Source: Enterococcus sp. BWR-S5
Lineage (GTDB): Bacteria; Bacillota; Bacilli; Lactobacillales; Enterococcaceae
Length of the DNA stretch: 64,000 bases
NCBI RefSeq assembly: GCF_016745255.1
Contig: NZ_JADOEQ010000005.1
Coordinates: forward strand, 124,001 to 188,000
Direction: 5' to 3'
In this document: positions 36,128-43,834 of the stretch, piece after piece
Position numbering within the stretch: position 1 is the stretch's first letter
How the letters are laid out: each line of letters opens with the position of its first letter
The notes under the pieces: generated by a model
The model's input: the letters and a program-made list of their open reading frames with translations, nothing else
Databases searched by the model: none
What the model was told of the DNA's origin: nothing
Made by a program: the position numbers and the translations under genes

Positions 36128-37144
36128 ATGAAGAAAAGACATGTTATTTCCGGATTGATGCTTTCAGCAGCTGGATTGACTTTGCTGAGTGGTTGCAGCA
36201 GCTCAGAGGCATCTTCAGACGGTACCATCGTATTACGCTATGCTTATGCCAGCAATAGTCAGCCGGTTATTGATTCAATGAATGAGTTTGGCAAGCTGGT
36301 GGAAGAAAAGACCAATGGAGAAGTAACCATAGAATATTTTCCAGATGGACAGCTCGGTGGAGAGACGGAACTGATTGAGCTGACTCAAACTGGCGGTATC
36401 GATTTTACCAAGGTTAGCGGCTCTGCACTGGAGAGCTTTTCGAAAGATTATTCCATTTTCGCCGTTCCTTATATTTTTGACAATGAAGAGCACTTTTTCG
36501 CGGTAATGGAAGATGAAGAGATTATGGATGAGATTTACAATTCAACTGAAGAACTAGGATTCGTGGGATTAACCTATTATGATTCAGGGCAGCGAAGCTT
36601 TTACATGACGGATGGACCTGTGAACTCTCCTGATGATTTAAAAGGAAAGAAAATTCGTGTTATGCAAAGTGAAACCGCCATCAAAATGGTTGAGCTGTTA
36701 GGTGGCTCACCGGTTCCTATGGGCAGCTCTGAGGTATACACGTCATTGCAGTCTAACCTGATTAACGGTGCAGAAAATAATGAGTTTGTGCTGCATACTG
36801 CCGGACATGGTGGTGTAGCCAAATATTATTCTTACGATGAGCATACACGTGTTCCGGATATCGTAATTATGAACGACAGTATAAAAGAGCGCCTTTCAGA
36901 TGAACAGTATGAAGCAATTGTTGAAGCAGCAAAAGAATCAACTGAATTTGAGAAGGAAGTATTTAAGGAAGCAGTTGAAGAAGAAAAAGCAATCGCTGAA
37001 AAAGAATATGGTGTTGTTTACAACGACGTTGACAGTGCACCTTTCCAGGAAGCTGTTCAGCCACTTCACGATCAATTCAAAAATGATAAAAATTACAGCG
37101 ACCTTTATACAAAAATCCGCGCTGTAGCTGACGAGATGGAGTAG
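36128..37144 (+). CDS. TRAP transporter solute-binding lipoprotein (DctP family)
   Basis: A 338-residue extracytoplasmic binding protein. The signal peptide ends in a lipobox LLSGC with Cys23, so it is anchored on the outer face of the membrane. The DctP fold is seen in VIDSMNEFGKLVEEKTNG, YFPDGQLGGETELIELTQ and GKKIRVMQSE, which holds the arginine expected to bind the ligand carboxylate. This fits a uronate-containing substrate. AGGAGG precedes the ATG at 36128. DctQ and DctM follow. Confidence 0.9.
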   Translation: MKKRHVISGLMLSAAGLTLLSGCSSSEASSDGTIVLRYAYASNSQPVIDSMNEFGKLVEEKTNGEVTIEYFPDGQLGGETELIELTQTGGIDFTKVSGSALESFSKDYSIFAVPYIFDNEEHFFAVMEDEEIMDEIYNSTEELGFVGLTYYDSGQRSFYMTDGPVNSPDDLKGKKIRVMQSETAIKMVELLGGSPVPMGSSEVYTSLQSNLINGAENNEFVLHTAGHGGVAKYYSYDEHTRVPDIVIMNDSIKERLSDEQYEAIVEAAKESTEFEKEVFKEAVEEEKAIAEKEYGVVYNDVDSAPFQEAVQPLHDQFKNDKNYSDLYTKIRAVADEME

Positions 37145-37155
37145 GGGGAGTAAAA

Positions 37156-37641
37156 ATGAAAGCAGTTAGAAATGCTTTAGATAAGTTTTTAGAAATTTTT
37201 GGTTCAATTCTTTTAGCAGTGATGATTCTTGTTGTGCTGTATCAGGTATTTACCAGAACGGTATTGAATAGTCCAAATACAGTGACAGAAGAGCTTGTTC
37301 GATTTGGTTTAGTTTGGCTGTCAATGCTGGCTTCAGCCTATGTTGTCGGTAAGCGCAGCCACTTAGCTGTGACGATGCTCAGTGATAACCTGAGCGGAAG
37401 CAACAAGCGTTTATTGGAAATTGTCGTACAGATATTATTCTTAGTTTTTGCCGCATTCATCATGGTATTTGGCGGATGGAAGGCTGTTACTGTAACGATG
37501 GGACAGATTTCACCATCACTTTCCATTCCGATGGGCTATGTCTATCTGGCTGTTCCGGTATCAGGAGTTATTATGTTTATCTATAGTTTGCTGAACTTAT
37601 TGGATCAGCAGTCAGAAGAAGAAAGTAAAAAGGAGGGGTAG
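37156..37641 (+). CDS. TRAP transporter small permease (DctQ family)
   Basis: A 161-residue four-helix membrane protein of the DctQ family, the small integral subunit of TRAP transporters. Hydrophobic stretches lie at about 14-35, 45-65, 85-108 and 122-145, with the EELVRFGLVWLSMLASAYVV signature in the second. It starts 12 bases after dctP, with GGGGGAG as ribosome site. Confidence 0.9.
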   Translation: MKAVRNALDKFLEIFGSILLAVMILVVLYQVFTRTVLNSPNTVTEELVRFGLVWLSMLASAYVVGKRSHLAVTMLSDNLSGSNKRLLEIVVQILFLVFAAFIMVFGGWKAVTVTMGQISPSLSIPMGYVYLAVPVSGVIMFIYSLLNLLDQQSEEESKKEG

Positions 37642-37643
37642 AT

Positions 37644-38939
37644 ATGGCGTTAGAAGCAGGTCTGATATTATTCATCGTTTTTGCCATATTGTTGATTTTG
37701 GGAATGCCGATTGCAATCAGTGTCGCCGTTTCCTCAATCGTAACGTTGTTGTTAGTTGTTCCATTTGATATTGCAGTCTTTACCTCTGCACAGAAAATGG
37801 TGTCCAGTTTAAATAGTTTCTCTTTAGTGGCCATTCCATTCTTTGTCCTCTCGGGCATTATAATGAATGGCGGCGGAATTGCTGAAAAGCTCGTGAATTT
37901 CGCTATGTTGTTTGTTGGACGTGTGCCTGGTGGACTGGCGCATACAAACATTTTAGGAAATGCTTTGTTTGGTTCAATGTCCAGTTCAGCCATCGCAGCA
38001 TCAACTGCGATTGGTGGCGTATTGATTCCTCAGCAGGTGAAAACCGGCTATGATCGTAAGTTTGCGACTGCGGCCAATATTGCTTCTGCACCAACAGGCA
38101 TGGTTATTCCTCCGAGTACAGCCTTTATCATGTATTCATTGGTTGCCAGCGGAGCATCCATTTCTTCACTTTTCTTAGGTGGTTACTTGGTCGGCGCGTT
38201 ATGGGCATTAAGTATCATGATTGTTGCCTTCCTTCATGCAAAGAGACACAATTATAAAACGATTAGTCGTTCTGAGCTAGGCTCAGTAGGAACTGTACTG
38301 AAAGAAGCCTTACCAAGTGTTATGCTGATTGTGATTATTATCGGCGGTATTCTATCTGGATTGTTTACTGCTATCGAGGCTTCAGCTATTGCTGTTGCGT
38401 ATTCACTAGTTATCGCGATGTTCTTTTATAAAACAGTAACAGTCAAAGACATTCCCAGAATGTTGAGAGATGCAGTATTGACAACAGGAACAATTGCTTT
38501 CTTACTGGCAACTTCATCTATGATGTCCTTTGCTATGGCATTTACAGGAATTCCACAGGCAATCAGTGCAGCAATCTTAGGTTTGACATCAAATAAATAT
38601 ATCATCTTGCTGTTGGTGAACATTGTCCTGTTGATTGTAGGAATGTTTATGGACGTAGGCCCGGCAATCATGATCTTTACACCAATTTTCTTACCTGTTG
38701 TAACAAGTGTCGGTGTTGATCCTGTACACTTCGGTCTGTTCGCAATCATGAACTTATGTGTGGGTTCAATCACACCACCTGTGGGTTCGGGCCTCTATGT
38801 CGGAGCCAGTGTCGGCGGCGTCAAAGCAGAGCAGATGTTGAAGCCGTTAGTCCCATTCTATATTGCGATTCTAGCAGTCTTGTTCTTGATTACCTATTTC
38901 CCGCAAATTGTTATGTGGCTGCCAAATCTCGCTTCTTAA
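37644..38939 (+). CDS. TRAP transporter large permease (DctM family)
   Basis: A 431-residue permease with about 12 membrane segments that moves the substrate with sodium or proton flow. GMPIAISVAVSS, FFVLSGIIMNGGGIAEKL and GSMSSSAIAASTAIG are DctM hallmarks. It starts two bases after dctQ with AAGGAGGGG. Completing a full TRAP system, it is likely the importer for the GH105 substrate. TRAP systems are scarce in lactic acid bacteria. Confidence 0.92.
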   Translation: MALEAGLILFIVFAILLILGMPIAISVAVSSIVTLLLVVPFDIAVFTSAQKMVSSLNSFSLVAIPFFVLSGIIMNGGGIAEKLVNFAMLFVGRVPGGLAHTNILGNALFGSMSSSAIAASTAIGGVLIPQQVKTGYDRKFATAANIASAPTGMVIPPSTAFIMYSLVASGASISSLFLGGYLVGALWALSIMIVAFLHAKRHNYKTISRSELGSVGTVLKEALPSVMLIVIIIGGILSGLFTAIEASAIAVAYSLVIAMFFYKTVTVKDIPRMLRDAVLTTGTIAFLLATSSMMSFAMAFTGIPQAISAAILGLTSNKYIILLLVNIVLLIVGMFMDVGPAIMIFTPIFLPVVTSVGVDPVHFGLFAIMNLCVGSITPPVGSGLYVGASVGGVKAEQMLKPLVPFYIAILAVLFLITYFPQIVMWLPNLAS

Positions 38940-39066
38940 ATCACATAAAAGTAGTTCATCGTGATCACCCCAAACTTTCACGATGAATGACGAAACAACC
39001 AGAGAAGGCAGTTTTTTATAGAATAAAAGGAGGGACCGCACGTAGTTTATAACTAAAAAAATAAAA

Positions 39067-39118
39067 GGGAAGGGCTACTGATAATCACCTGATTGTCAGC
39101 AGCCTGTTTCCTATTTTA
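39067..39118 (+). terminator. Terminator-like hairpin after the TRAP operon
   Basis: GGGAAGGGCTACTGA pairs with TCAGCAGCCTGTTTCC with small bulges, followed by TATTTTATAA. An earlier stem TTCATCGTGA/TCACGATGAA lies near 38955-38986. Confidence 0.55.
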
Positions 39119-39166
39119 TAATGAATAGTACAAGAAAGTGAATAGAGAGAAAGAGGAGCGGTCATT

Positions 39167-39997
39167 TTGTATAATTTAACAGTAAGAGGGCACGATATAT
39201 CAGGAAATCACAGTTTTACAGCACTGCCTGAAAAAATAAAAGCAGTAGGTATAGGGAATGTTCAGTTGGCTTTAGGGATGTCATTTCCTGAGCTGCCAAG
39301 CGGTAAAGAGAATATATCTCCTGGTTTTGGGACATTTATGAAAAATACTTTTATGAAACAGGATGTACAGATAGCGATTTTGAGCTGCTACATCAACATG
39401 ATTCATCCGAATGAAGAAATAAGGGAAGAAGTGTTACAGAAATTCGAAAGCTATCTGAAATATGCAAAATATTTTGGTGCTTCTATGGTTGCTTCTGAAA
39501 CAGGCAATGTACTGGAAGAAATAATCTATACAGAGAAGAACTTTACGGAAGCAGCATTTGAGAAAGCAGTTGTCTCTATTCAGCGTTTGGTTAACTGTGG
39601 TGAAAAGTACGGTATGATGGTCGGCATCGAGCCTGGATTAAATCATCCAATCTATTCTGTAGAGAAAATGCATGACCTGGTTCAACGAATTGACTCTGAT
39701 TATCTGGGCGTTATTTTGGATGCGACAAACTTAATTACAGCCGATAATTATCAAAAACAGACGGAAATTTTGCAACAAGCGTTTGATTTGTTCGGAGAAA
39801 AGATAGTTGCCATCCATTTGAAAGACTTTATTATTGAAGATGAAAAAGTTGTTCCGACAGCAGTAGGTGAGGGCCTGATGGATGTTCAAGGTATGCTTGA
39901 AATCATCAATAAGAATAAACCGCTGATTAACATTGTATTAGAGGAAACGAAGGACGAAAAAATAGCTCAAGCGAAAAAACTAATTGCTTCGTTGTAG
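39167..39997 (+). CDS. Sugar phosphate isomerase/epimerase (TIM barrel, AP-endonuclease-2 fold)
   Basis: A 276-residue xylose-isomerase-like TIM barrel. Metal-ligand segments are visible in VGIEPGLNHP, GVILDATNLI, AIHLKDF and the closing VLEETKDEK. Such proteins isomerise or epimerise sugars or keto sugar acids. It starts at TTG with GAGGAG 9 bases upstream, and stands between terminators as a single gene near the uronate genes. The substrate is unknown; a role in uronate or rhamnose metabolism is only suggested by position. Confidence 0.75.
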   Translation: MYNLTVRGHDISGNHSFTALPEKIKAVGIGNVQLALGMSFPELPSGKENISPGFGTFMKNTFMKQDVQIAILSCYINMIHPNEEIREEVLQKFESYLKYAKYFGASMVASETGNVLEEIIYTEKNFTEAAFEKAVVSIQRLVNCGEKYGMMVGIEPGLNHPIYSVEKMHDLVQRIDSDYLGVILDATNLITADNYQKQTEILQQAFDLFGEKIVAIHLKDFIIEDEKVVPTAVGEGLMDVQGMLEIINKNKPLINIVLEETKDEKIAQAKKLIASL

Positions 39998-40107
39998 AAT
40001 ATCTGTTGACCACTGATAGAGTAACAATACGGGGAGAGCATGAATGCTCGGAATGAATGAGGGAAGAAATAGAAAACCTCAAGTTCCAGTCGGTAAAATA
40101 AAGGAAG

Positions 40108-40138
40108 GATAACCAGATTGTTGGTTATCTTTTTTTTG
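40108..40138 (+). terminator. Terminator of the TIM-barrel gene
   Basis: GATAACCA and TGGTTATC form a perfect stem with a 6-base loop, followed by eight T. Confidence 0.85.
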
Positions 40139-40225
40139 TATTTTTTTAAAAACTTTATTGAAATAGTTTTTTTACATTGTGGTAAACTTTATGCTCGGTG
40201 TGTTATGGGTTGTAAAGGAGAAAAA

Positions 40226-40486
40226 ATGATAAAAAACAGTGTAACAACAGCAAATGCTATAGCCAATGAAATTGCAAAAGGCGGCAGCATGACATTCAAT
40301 GTACAAGCGTCTGTCTCGTATTCAGACAGTCCGGCTGTATCTGGATTAACTAGCTGTATTTCAGACTTAACAGGGCTTGTTTCAGGCTTTGCATCGAATG
40401 TGCAAACCGACAGTGGAAACATTCGACAAATTGCAGCAGCCTACAAAAATGCAGATTCGGAAGCTGCGAAGGTAGGTGTCAAATGA
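40226..40486 (+). CDS. LXG toxin-associated small helical protein (DUF3130/TIGR04197, Lap1-like)
   Basis: An 86-residue helical protein of the type found before LXG toxins. VTTANAIANEIAKG, the Cys-containing SGLTSCISDLTGLV and a final helix ending AAYKNADSEAAKVGVK fit this family. Proteins of this kind (Lap1 in streptococci) bind the LXG domain and help its export by the type VII secretion system. AAGGAG precedes the ATG at 40226. It overlaps the next gene by 4 bases. Confidence 0.8.
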   Translation: MIKNSVTTANAIANEIAKGGSMTFNVQASVSYSDSPAVSGLTSCISDLTGLVSGFASNVQTDSGNIRQIAAAYKNADSEAAKVGVK

Positions 40487-40869
40487 CTGAAGCAAGAACA
40501 ATTCAAGAAAAAGAGGCAGAGGAAACTCTTTTCACTCTTCGGCAAGAGTATGACCGGCTGGAAGAACAAGAAAGCACCATTAAAAAGAGAAAGAAGCAGC
40601 TTTCTGATTTTGTGGAATCGTGGGAGCAGCTCAATAGAGCGGAGTTAGAAATATTAGAGGAGGTCAGTTTCTTAAGTCAAGGCACGCACTCAGAGGCTCA
40701 TTCGCTGCGTAGCTTTGATGAAAGGGAGCTAGTGACTAGGCAAGGACGCATGTCAATAGATACCGAATTTGAGGAGATTGAATACCAGCAGCGAAAAGTT
40801 AAGCGTGAGCTGGAAGAGGTAGAAAGTAACCTAGATCGCCAAAAAAGGGCGGTGCATGGAAATGGTTAA
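40483..40869 (+). CDS. LXG toxin-associated coiled-coil protein (DUF3958, Lap2-like)
   Basis: A 128-residue, highly charged, nearly all-helical protein; two long coiled coils (about 1-62 and 88-124) flank a short linker. Position as second gene of an LXG module and the coiled-coil form fit DUF3958, whose members (Lap2) join the LXG domain before export. It overlaps its neighbours on both sides, by 4 and 14 bases, so all three are co-translated. Confidence 0.75.
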   Translation: MTEARTIQEKEAEETLFTLRQEYDRLEEQESTIKKRKKQLSDFVESWEQLNRAELEILEEVSFLSQGTHSEAHSLRSFDERELVTRQGRMSIDTEFEEIEYQQRKVKRELEEVESNLDRQKRAVHGNG

Positions 40870-42418
40870 AATTGACTTTTCTGAGCTGTCAGCAGTAGCA
40901 AATTCAATAAATGGGGCAGTCATGTCTATGAGTGATTCTTTCGAGAGTGTAAAGAGTGGCGCAAATGATTTAGTGCACACATCGTCGCTTGATAGTCCGG
41001 CATGGAGTAATACAAAAAATTATTTCCAGACTTATCCTGTTCTCGGGGATGGAATTTGGAATAGTGCCATGACTGTATCAGAGACATTAACAAGCTATTT
41101 ATCTGCTTTTCAATCAGAAGTCGGATCACCAAAGAATCAACTTGATAGCGATAAGCTGCAGGAGATGCAAGACAAACTCACCGGAATACAAACAAGTAGA
41201 AAGAACTTGCTAGAAAGCATGTCAAAGGCGGAGGACTATGTACTGTCTAACCTGTCGAATAGGTTGAGTGGCTTAGATTCAAGTGCGGAGTATTTCACGA
41301 AAGAAATTGAGATATTAACGAAGTATATAGCTTTTGAAGCAGCTCACAGCGGGGATTTTAACGATATACAATCCACTATCGGAGAGCTAAAAATAGGGAT
41401 GACACAAATTTCTCAATCAAAAAATTTCCATCCGATTAAGGGCTATGCACGATTAAATTATAATAAAATGGATTGGTATAACAAAGTGTCTGTTTTTAAT
41501 TCTGAGCAGCCGGAAGTGCGAATGGTCAAATTTACCCACGATGGGATTGAGCCATTCCCACAATACAAAATATACAACAACGGTGTGCTTAATCAAGAAG
41601 CAACCGACAAGTTCAATAAAATAATGATGGAGAAGGATTTAGAATTCCTCATAGACTTTGTGGGCGAGGTTTCCGGTGTATACGATGGTGTTCGCTTTTT
41701 CATAGGAATAGATCCAATAACTGGTGAAAAGGTCACATTAGAAGAGTGGATGAAAGCTGGATTCTGGACAGCTTTAGAATTGTTATCAGCAGCAAAAATG
41801 ATTGATATACTTAAAAATATCAAACTTAATAAGAAGCTGCTTAGTGGTGTTTCATTGACTGAGGATGAACTCAGACTGTTTTCTAAAATGGGTGACTTGG
41901 GTGATTATAAGATAATTGAAAAAGCAGATGATATGGTACCTAGAAATCTAAACAAAGGTTCACAAAGTCAAATTATCAAACAAATTGAAGACGGCTCTCT
42001 CTCGTTGACCGAAAAAGGAAACACTGTTAGGAAATCCAATTATGGTGAAATGAAAATGGATCAAGTCATGGCGGAAAAAGGATATAATAGAATTAGCATA
42101 GACACTGTGAAAGAGATAGACAATCCAATTAGAAAAGGGATAGACGGGGTATACTATAATCCAGATGGACACCCGCCTTATATTATCGGTGAAGCGAAGT
42201 TTGGAACATCTACGCTTGATAAATTAAAAAATGGAACTAAGCAAATGTCTGACGGTTGGATTTTACAAGATGATAGACTAATAAAAGCTGTTGGTAAAGA
42301 TGTTTATGATGATATCCTATTAGAAGGATATGATAGAGTACTGATTGAAAAAATCAATCCTGACGGTTCGTATGTTACGGCCTACGTAGATGAATTTGGA
42401 AATAAAATAAAAAAGTAG
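40856..42418 (+). CDS. LXG-domain type VII secreted toxin with PoNe-like nuclease C-terminus
   Basis: A 520-residue polymorphic toxin. The N-terminal part (about 1-200) is an LXG secretion domain, helical, beginning VKIDFSELSAVANSINGA. The C-terminal part (about 385-520) has a PD-(D/E)xK nuclease layout: Glu398 in YGEMKMDQ, Asp430 in GIDGVYYN, and Glu446-x-Lys448 in IIGEAKFG, then KQMSDGWI. This matches the PoNe DNase type, delivered into rival bacteria. No secretion machinery (EssC, EsaA) is in the window. The gene next door looks like its matching immunity protein. Confidence 0.82.
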   Translation: MEMVKIDFSELSAVANSINGAVMSMSDSFESVKSGANDLVHTSSLDSPAWSNTKNYFQTYPVLGDGIWNSAMTVSETLTSYLSAFQSEVGSPKNQLDSDKLQEMQDKLTGIQTSRKNLLESMSKAEDYVLSNLSNRLSGLDSSAEYFTKEIEILTKYIAFEAAHSGDFNDIQSTIGELKIGMTQISQSKNFHPIKGYARLNYNKMDWYNKVSVFNSEQPEVRMVKFTHDGIEPFPQYKIYNNGVLNQEATDKFNKIMMEKDLEFLIDFVGEVSGVYDGVRFFIGIDPITGEKVTLEEWMKAGFWTALELLSAAKMIDILKNIKLNKKLLSGVSLTEDELRLFSKMGDLGDYKIIEKADDMVPRNLNKGSQSQIIKQIEDGSLSLTEKGNTVRKSNYGEMKMDQVMAEKGYNRISIDTVKEIDNPIRKGIDGVYYNPDGHPPYIIGEAKFGTSTLDKLKNGTKQMSDGWILQDDRLIKAVGKDVYDDILLEGYDRVLIEKINPDGSYVTAYVDEFGNKIKK

Positions 42419-42434
42419 AATGAGGTTATAATAA

Positions 42435-43133
42435 ATGTTGAGAGATAGACTGAAAAGCGAGGATTACTTTGACGCTTTCATAAAAGAAGATTCTTTACGT
42501 GTGGAAAAGTTTGATACAAAATTGAGAAAAAATGAAGTTCGTGAAGATCGTATTCTGCCTGTAAAAGATGGGAAAAACCGTATTGAAATTGGGCTAGTAA
42601 TTGCTAAATATTCACGAGGCGATAGTCTTTCTGAATTGAAAAAGGAGTTTACTAATATATTAGATGAATATATAGAGCTAGGAACTCAAGGGGTTACTCA
42701 CGGATACTCTGAGGCGTTAACATTTGTCTCGTTAGCAGTTTTGTTAGAATCAGATAAAGAACAATTAGAGAAGCTAGCAACAATCGATTTACACCAAGAT
42801 TCTCTAATGAATTTTCTAATTAATGGAAAAATGACTGAGGAGATATCTAATCAGCATTTGCAAATTGAGGATTATAAACCATTATATAACTTGGTTTTTT
42901 TGGATGACAAAGAAAGACAGTCAGAACAGCTTAAAACTTTTGTAAACGATGTTTGGTATAAAACGAATGATGAGATGGGTTGGTACGACTCTCATAAGGA
43001 GACAAAGGTAAATATTTACAACGGTTACTGGTGCTTTGAAGCTGCAGCAGTAGCAAAACTGCTAGATATACCCGATAATAATTTAAAAGATTCACAATAT
43101 TATCCCTATGATTTGGCTCATTTTGAGGGTTGA
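42435..43133 (+). CDS. PoNi-like immunity protein (DUF1911 type)
   Basis: A 232-residue protein lying 16 bases after the toxin. The C-terminal block, from YNGYWCFEAAAVAKLLDIPD to SQYYPYDLAHF, matches the DUF1911 pattern of PoNi immunity proteins, with a helical DUF1910-like N-terminal half. It would bind and block the nuclease in the producer. No signal peptide, as expected for protection against a cytoplasm-acting nuclease. Assignment rests on motif look and position. Confidence 0.75.
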   Translation: MLRDRLKSEDYFDAFIKEDSLRVEKFDTKLRKNEVREDRILPVKDGKNRIEIGLVIAKYSRGDSLSELKKEFTNILDEYIELGTQGVTHGYSEALTFVSLAVLLESDKEQLEKLATIDLHQDSLMNFLINGKMTEEISNQHLQIEDYKPLYNLVFLDDKERQSEQLKTFVNDVWYKTNDEMGWYDSHKETKVNIYNGYWCFEAAAVAKLLDIPDNNLKDSQYYPYDLAHFEG

Positions 43134-43158
43134 ACGAGAAGAAAAAAGGAGAATATAA

Positions 43159-43464
43159 ATGTTTGTTTTTATAATGATATGGATTTCTGGATTAGTCGCT
43201 TTAAGATTCGCTCAGGTAAATTTTGGAAGAAAGGGCTATTCAAATGGTGTCGGGCTGGTTATACCAATTGGGTATGTCTCGTTTCTGTTTCTTTTAAGAC
43301 AAGCCTCAGGGGGAGGCAATATAGGAATAATGTTGTTGATACATGGTGCTATAGCGGCTTATTATTACGATGTTTTTTCTACAGAGAAGAAAAAGAATTC
43401 TGAACAAAAGTATTTTGAGAAAGAAAATGAGACGAAGAAGGAAGACGAAAAAGTAATAGAATAA
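43159..43464 (+). CDS. Small membrane protein of the LXG module
   Basis: A 101-residue protein with three hydrophobic segments (about 1-17, 30-47 and 54-72) and a charged Glu/Lys tail. I do not recognise a family. It lies 25 bases after the immunity gene with an AAAAAAGGAG site and shares its transcript. It could be an extra immunity factor, a relic of another toxin pair, or an unrelated passenger. Confidence 0.6.
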   Translation: MFVFIMIWISGLVALRFAQVNFGRKGYSNGVGLVIPIGYVSFLFLLRQASGGGNIGIMLLIHGAIAAYYYDVFSTEKKKNSEQKYFEKENETKKEDEKVIE

Positions 43465-43491
43465 AGCTCTATCAACGCTAAATAATAATTA

Positions 43492-43517
43492 GACCGCCTA
43501 TCGTCGGGCAGTCTTTT
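43492..43517 (+). terminator. Terminator of the LXG module
   Basis: GACCGCC and GGCAGTC pair with one mismatch, followed by TTTTA. Confidence 0.6.
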
Positions 43518-43786
43518 ACATAGAAAAAGCAGCCTCTTATAATAAAAGCTGTTCCCGATTGTTCGTTCGCTATTTTTAATTGTCCCTTGGGGTATTCCGT
43601 TTATAATTAAGATTGTTGATATATAAGAATTCGCACCCCGTCACACTCAGTTGTTCCAACGTTTCACATAGCAGAGTGTCATGTAACTAAAAAAGCAGTT
43701 ACCTTTTTGGGCAATTATCCCTGTCTTAATCCAAACACCATGTAACACCTATACAGAATTGATTTTCTTTATTCAAACAACAGCTA
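43518..43786. other. Spacer after the LXG module, no recognised gene
   Basis: GTAACTAAAAAAGCAGTTAC followed by CTTTTT (43684-43708) can form a small terminator. A CACTC/GAGTG pairing lies nearby. There is no open frame with a ribosome site. It could be an old junction, but no insertion-sequence end was recognised. Confidence 0.3.
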
Positions 43787-43828
43787 AAAGCGCCTATGTA
43801 CTAAATATCTAGTACATAGACGCTTTTA
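43787..43828 (-). terminator. Terminator of the beta-glucosidase gene
   Basis: AAAGCGCCTATGTACTA pairs with TAGTACATAGACGCTTT, one mismatch, with T on the minus-strand 3' side. Confidence 0.85.
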
Positions 43829-43834
43829 TTTTAA

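Noticed and set aside
39020-39118. T-box leader before the TIM-barrel gene (GGGACCGCACG)
   Set aside because: The sequence differs from the T-box core AGGGTGGTACCGCG and no stem I specifier structure was seen.
43518-43786. Insertion-sequence remnant after the toxin module
   Set aside because: No transposase fragment, terminal inverted repeat or target duplication could be identified.
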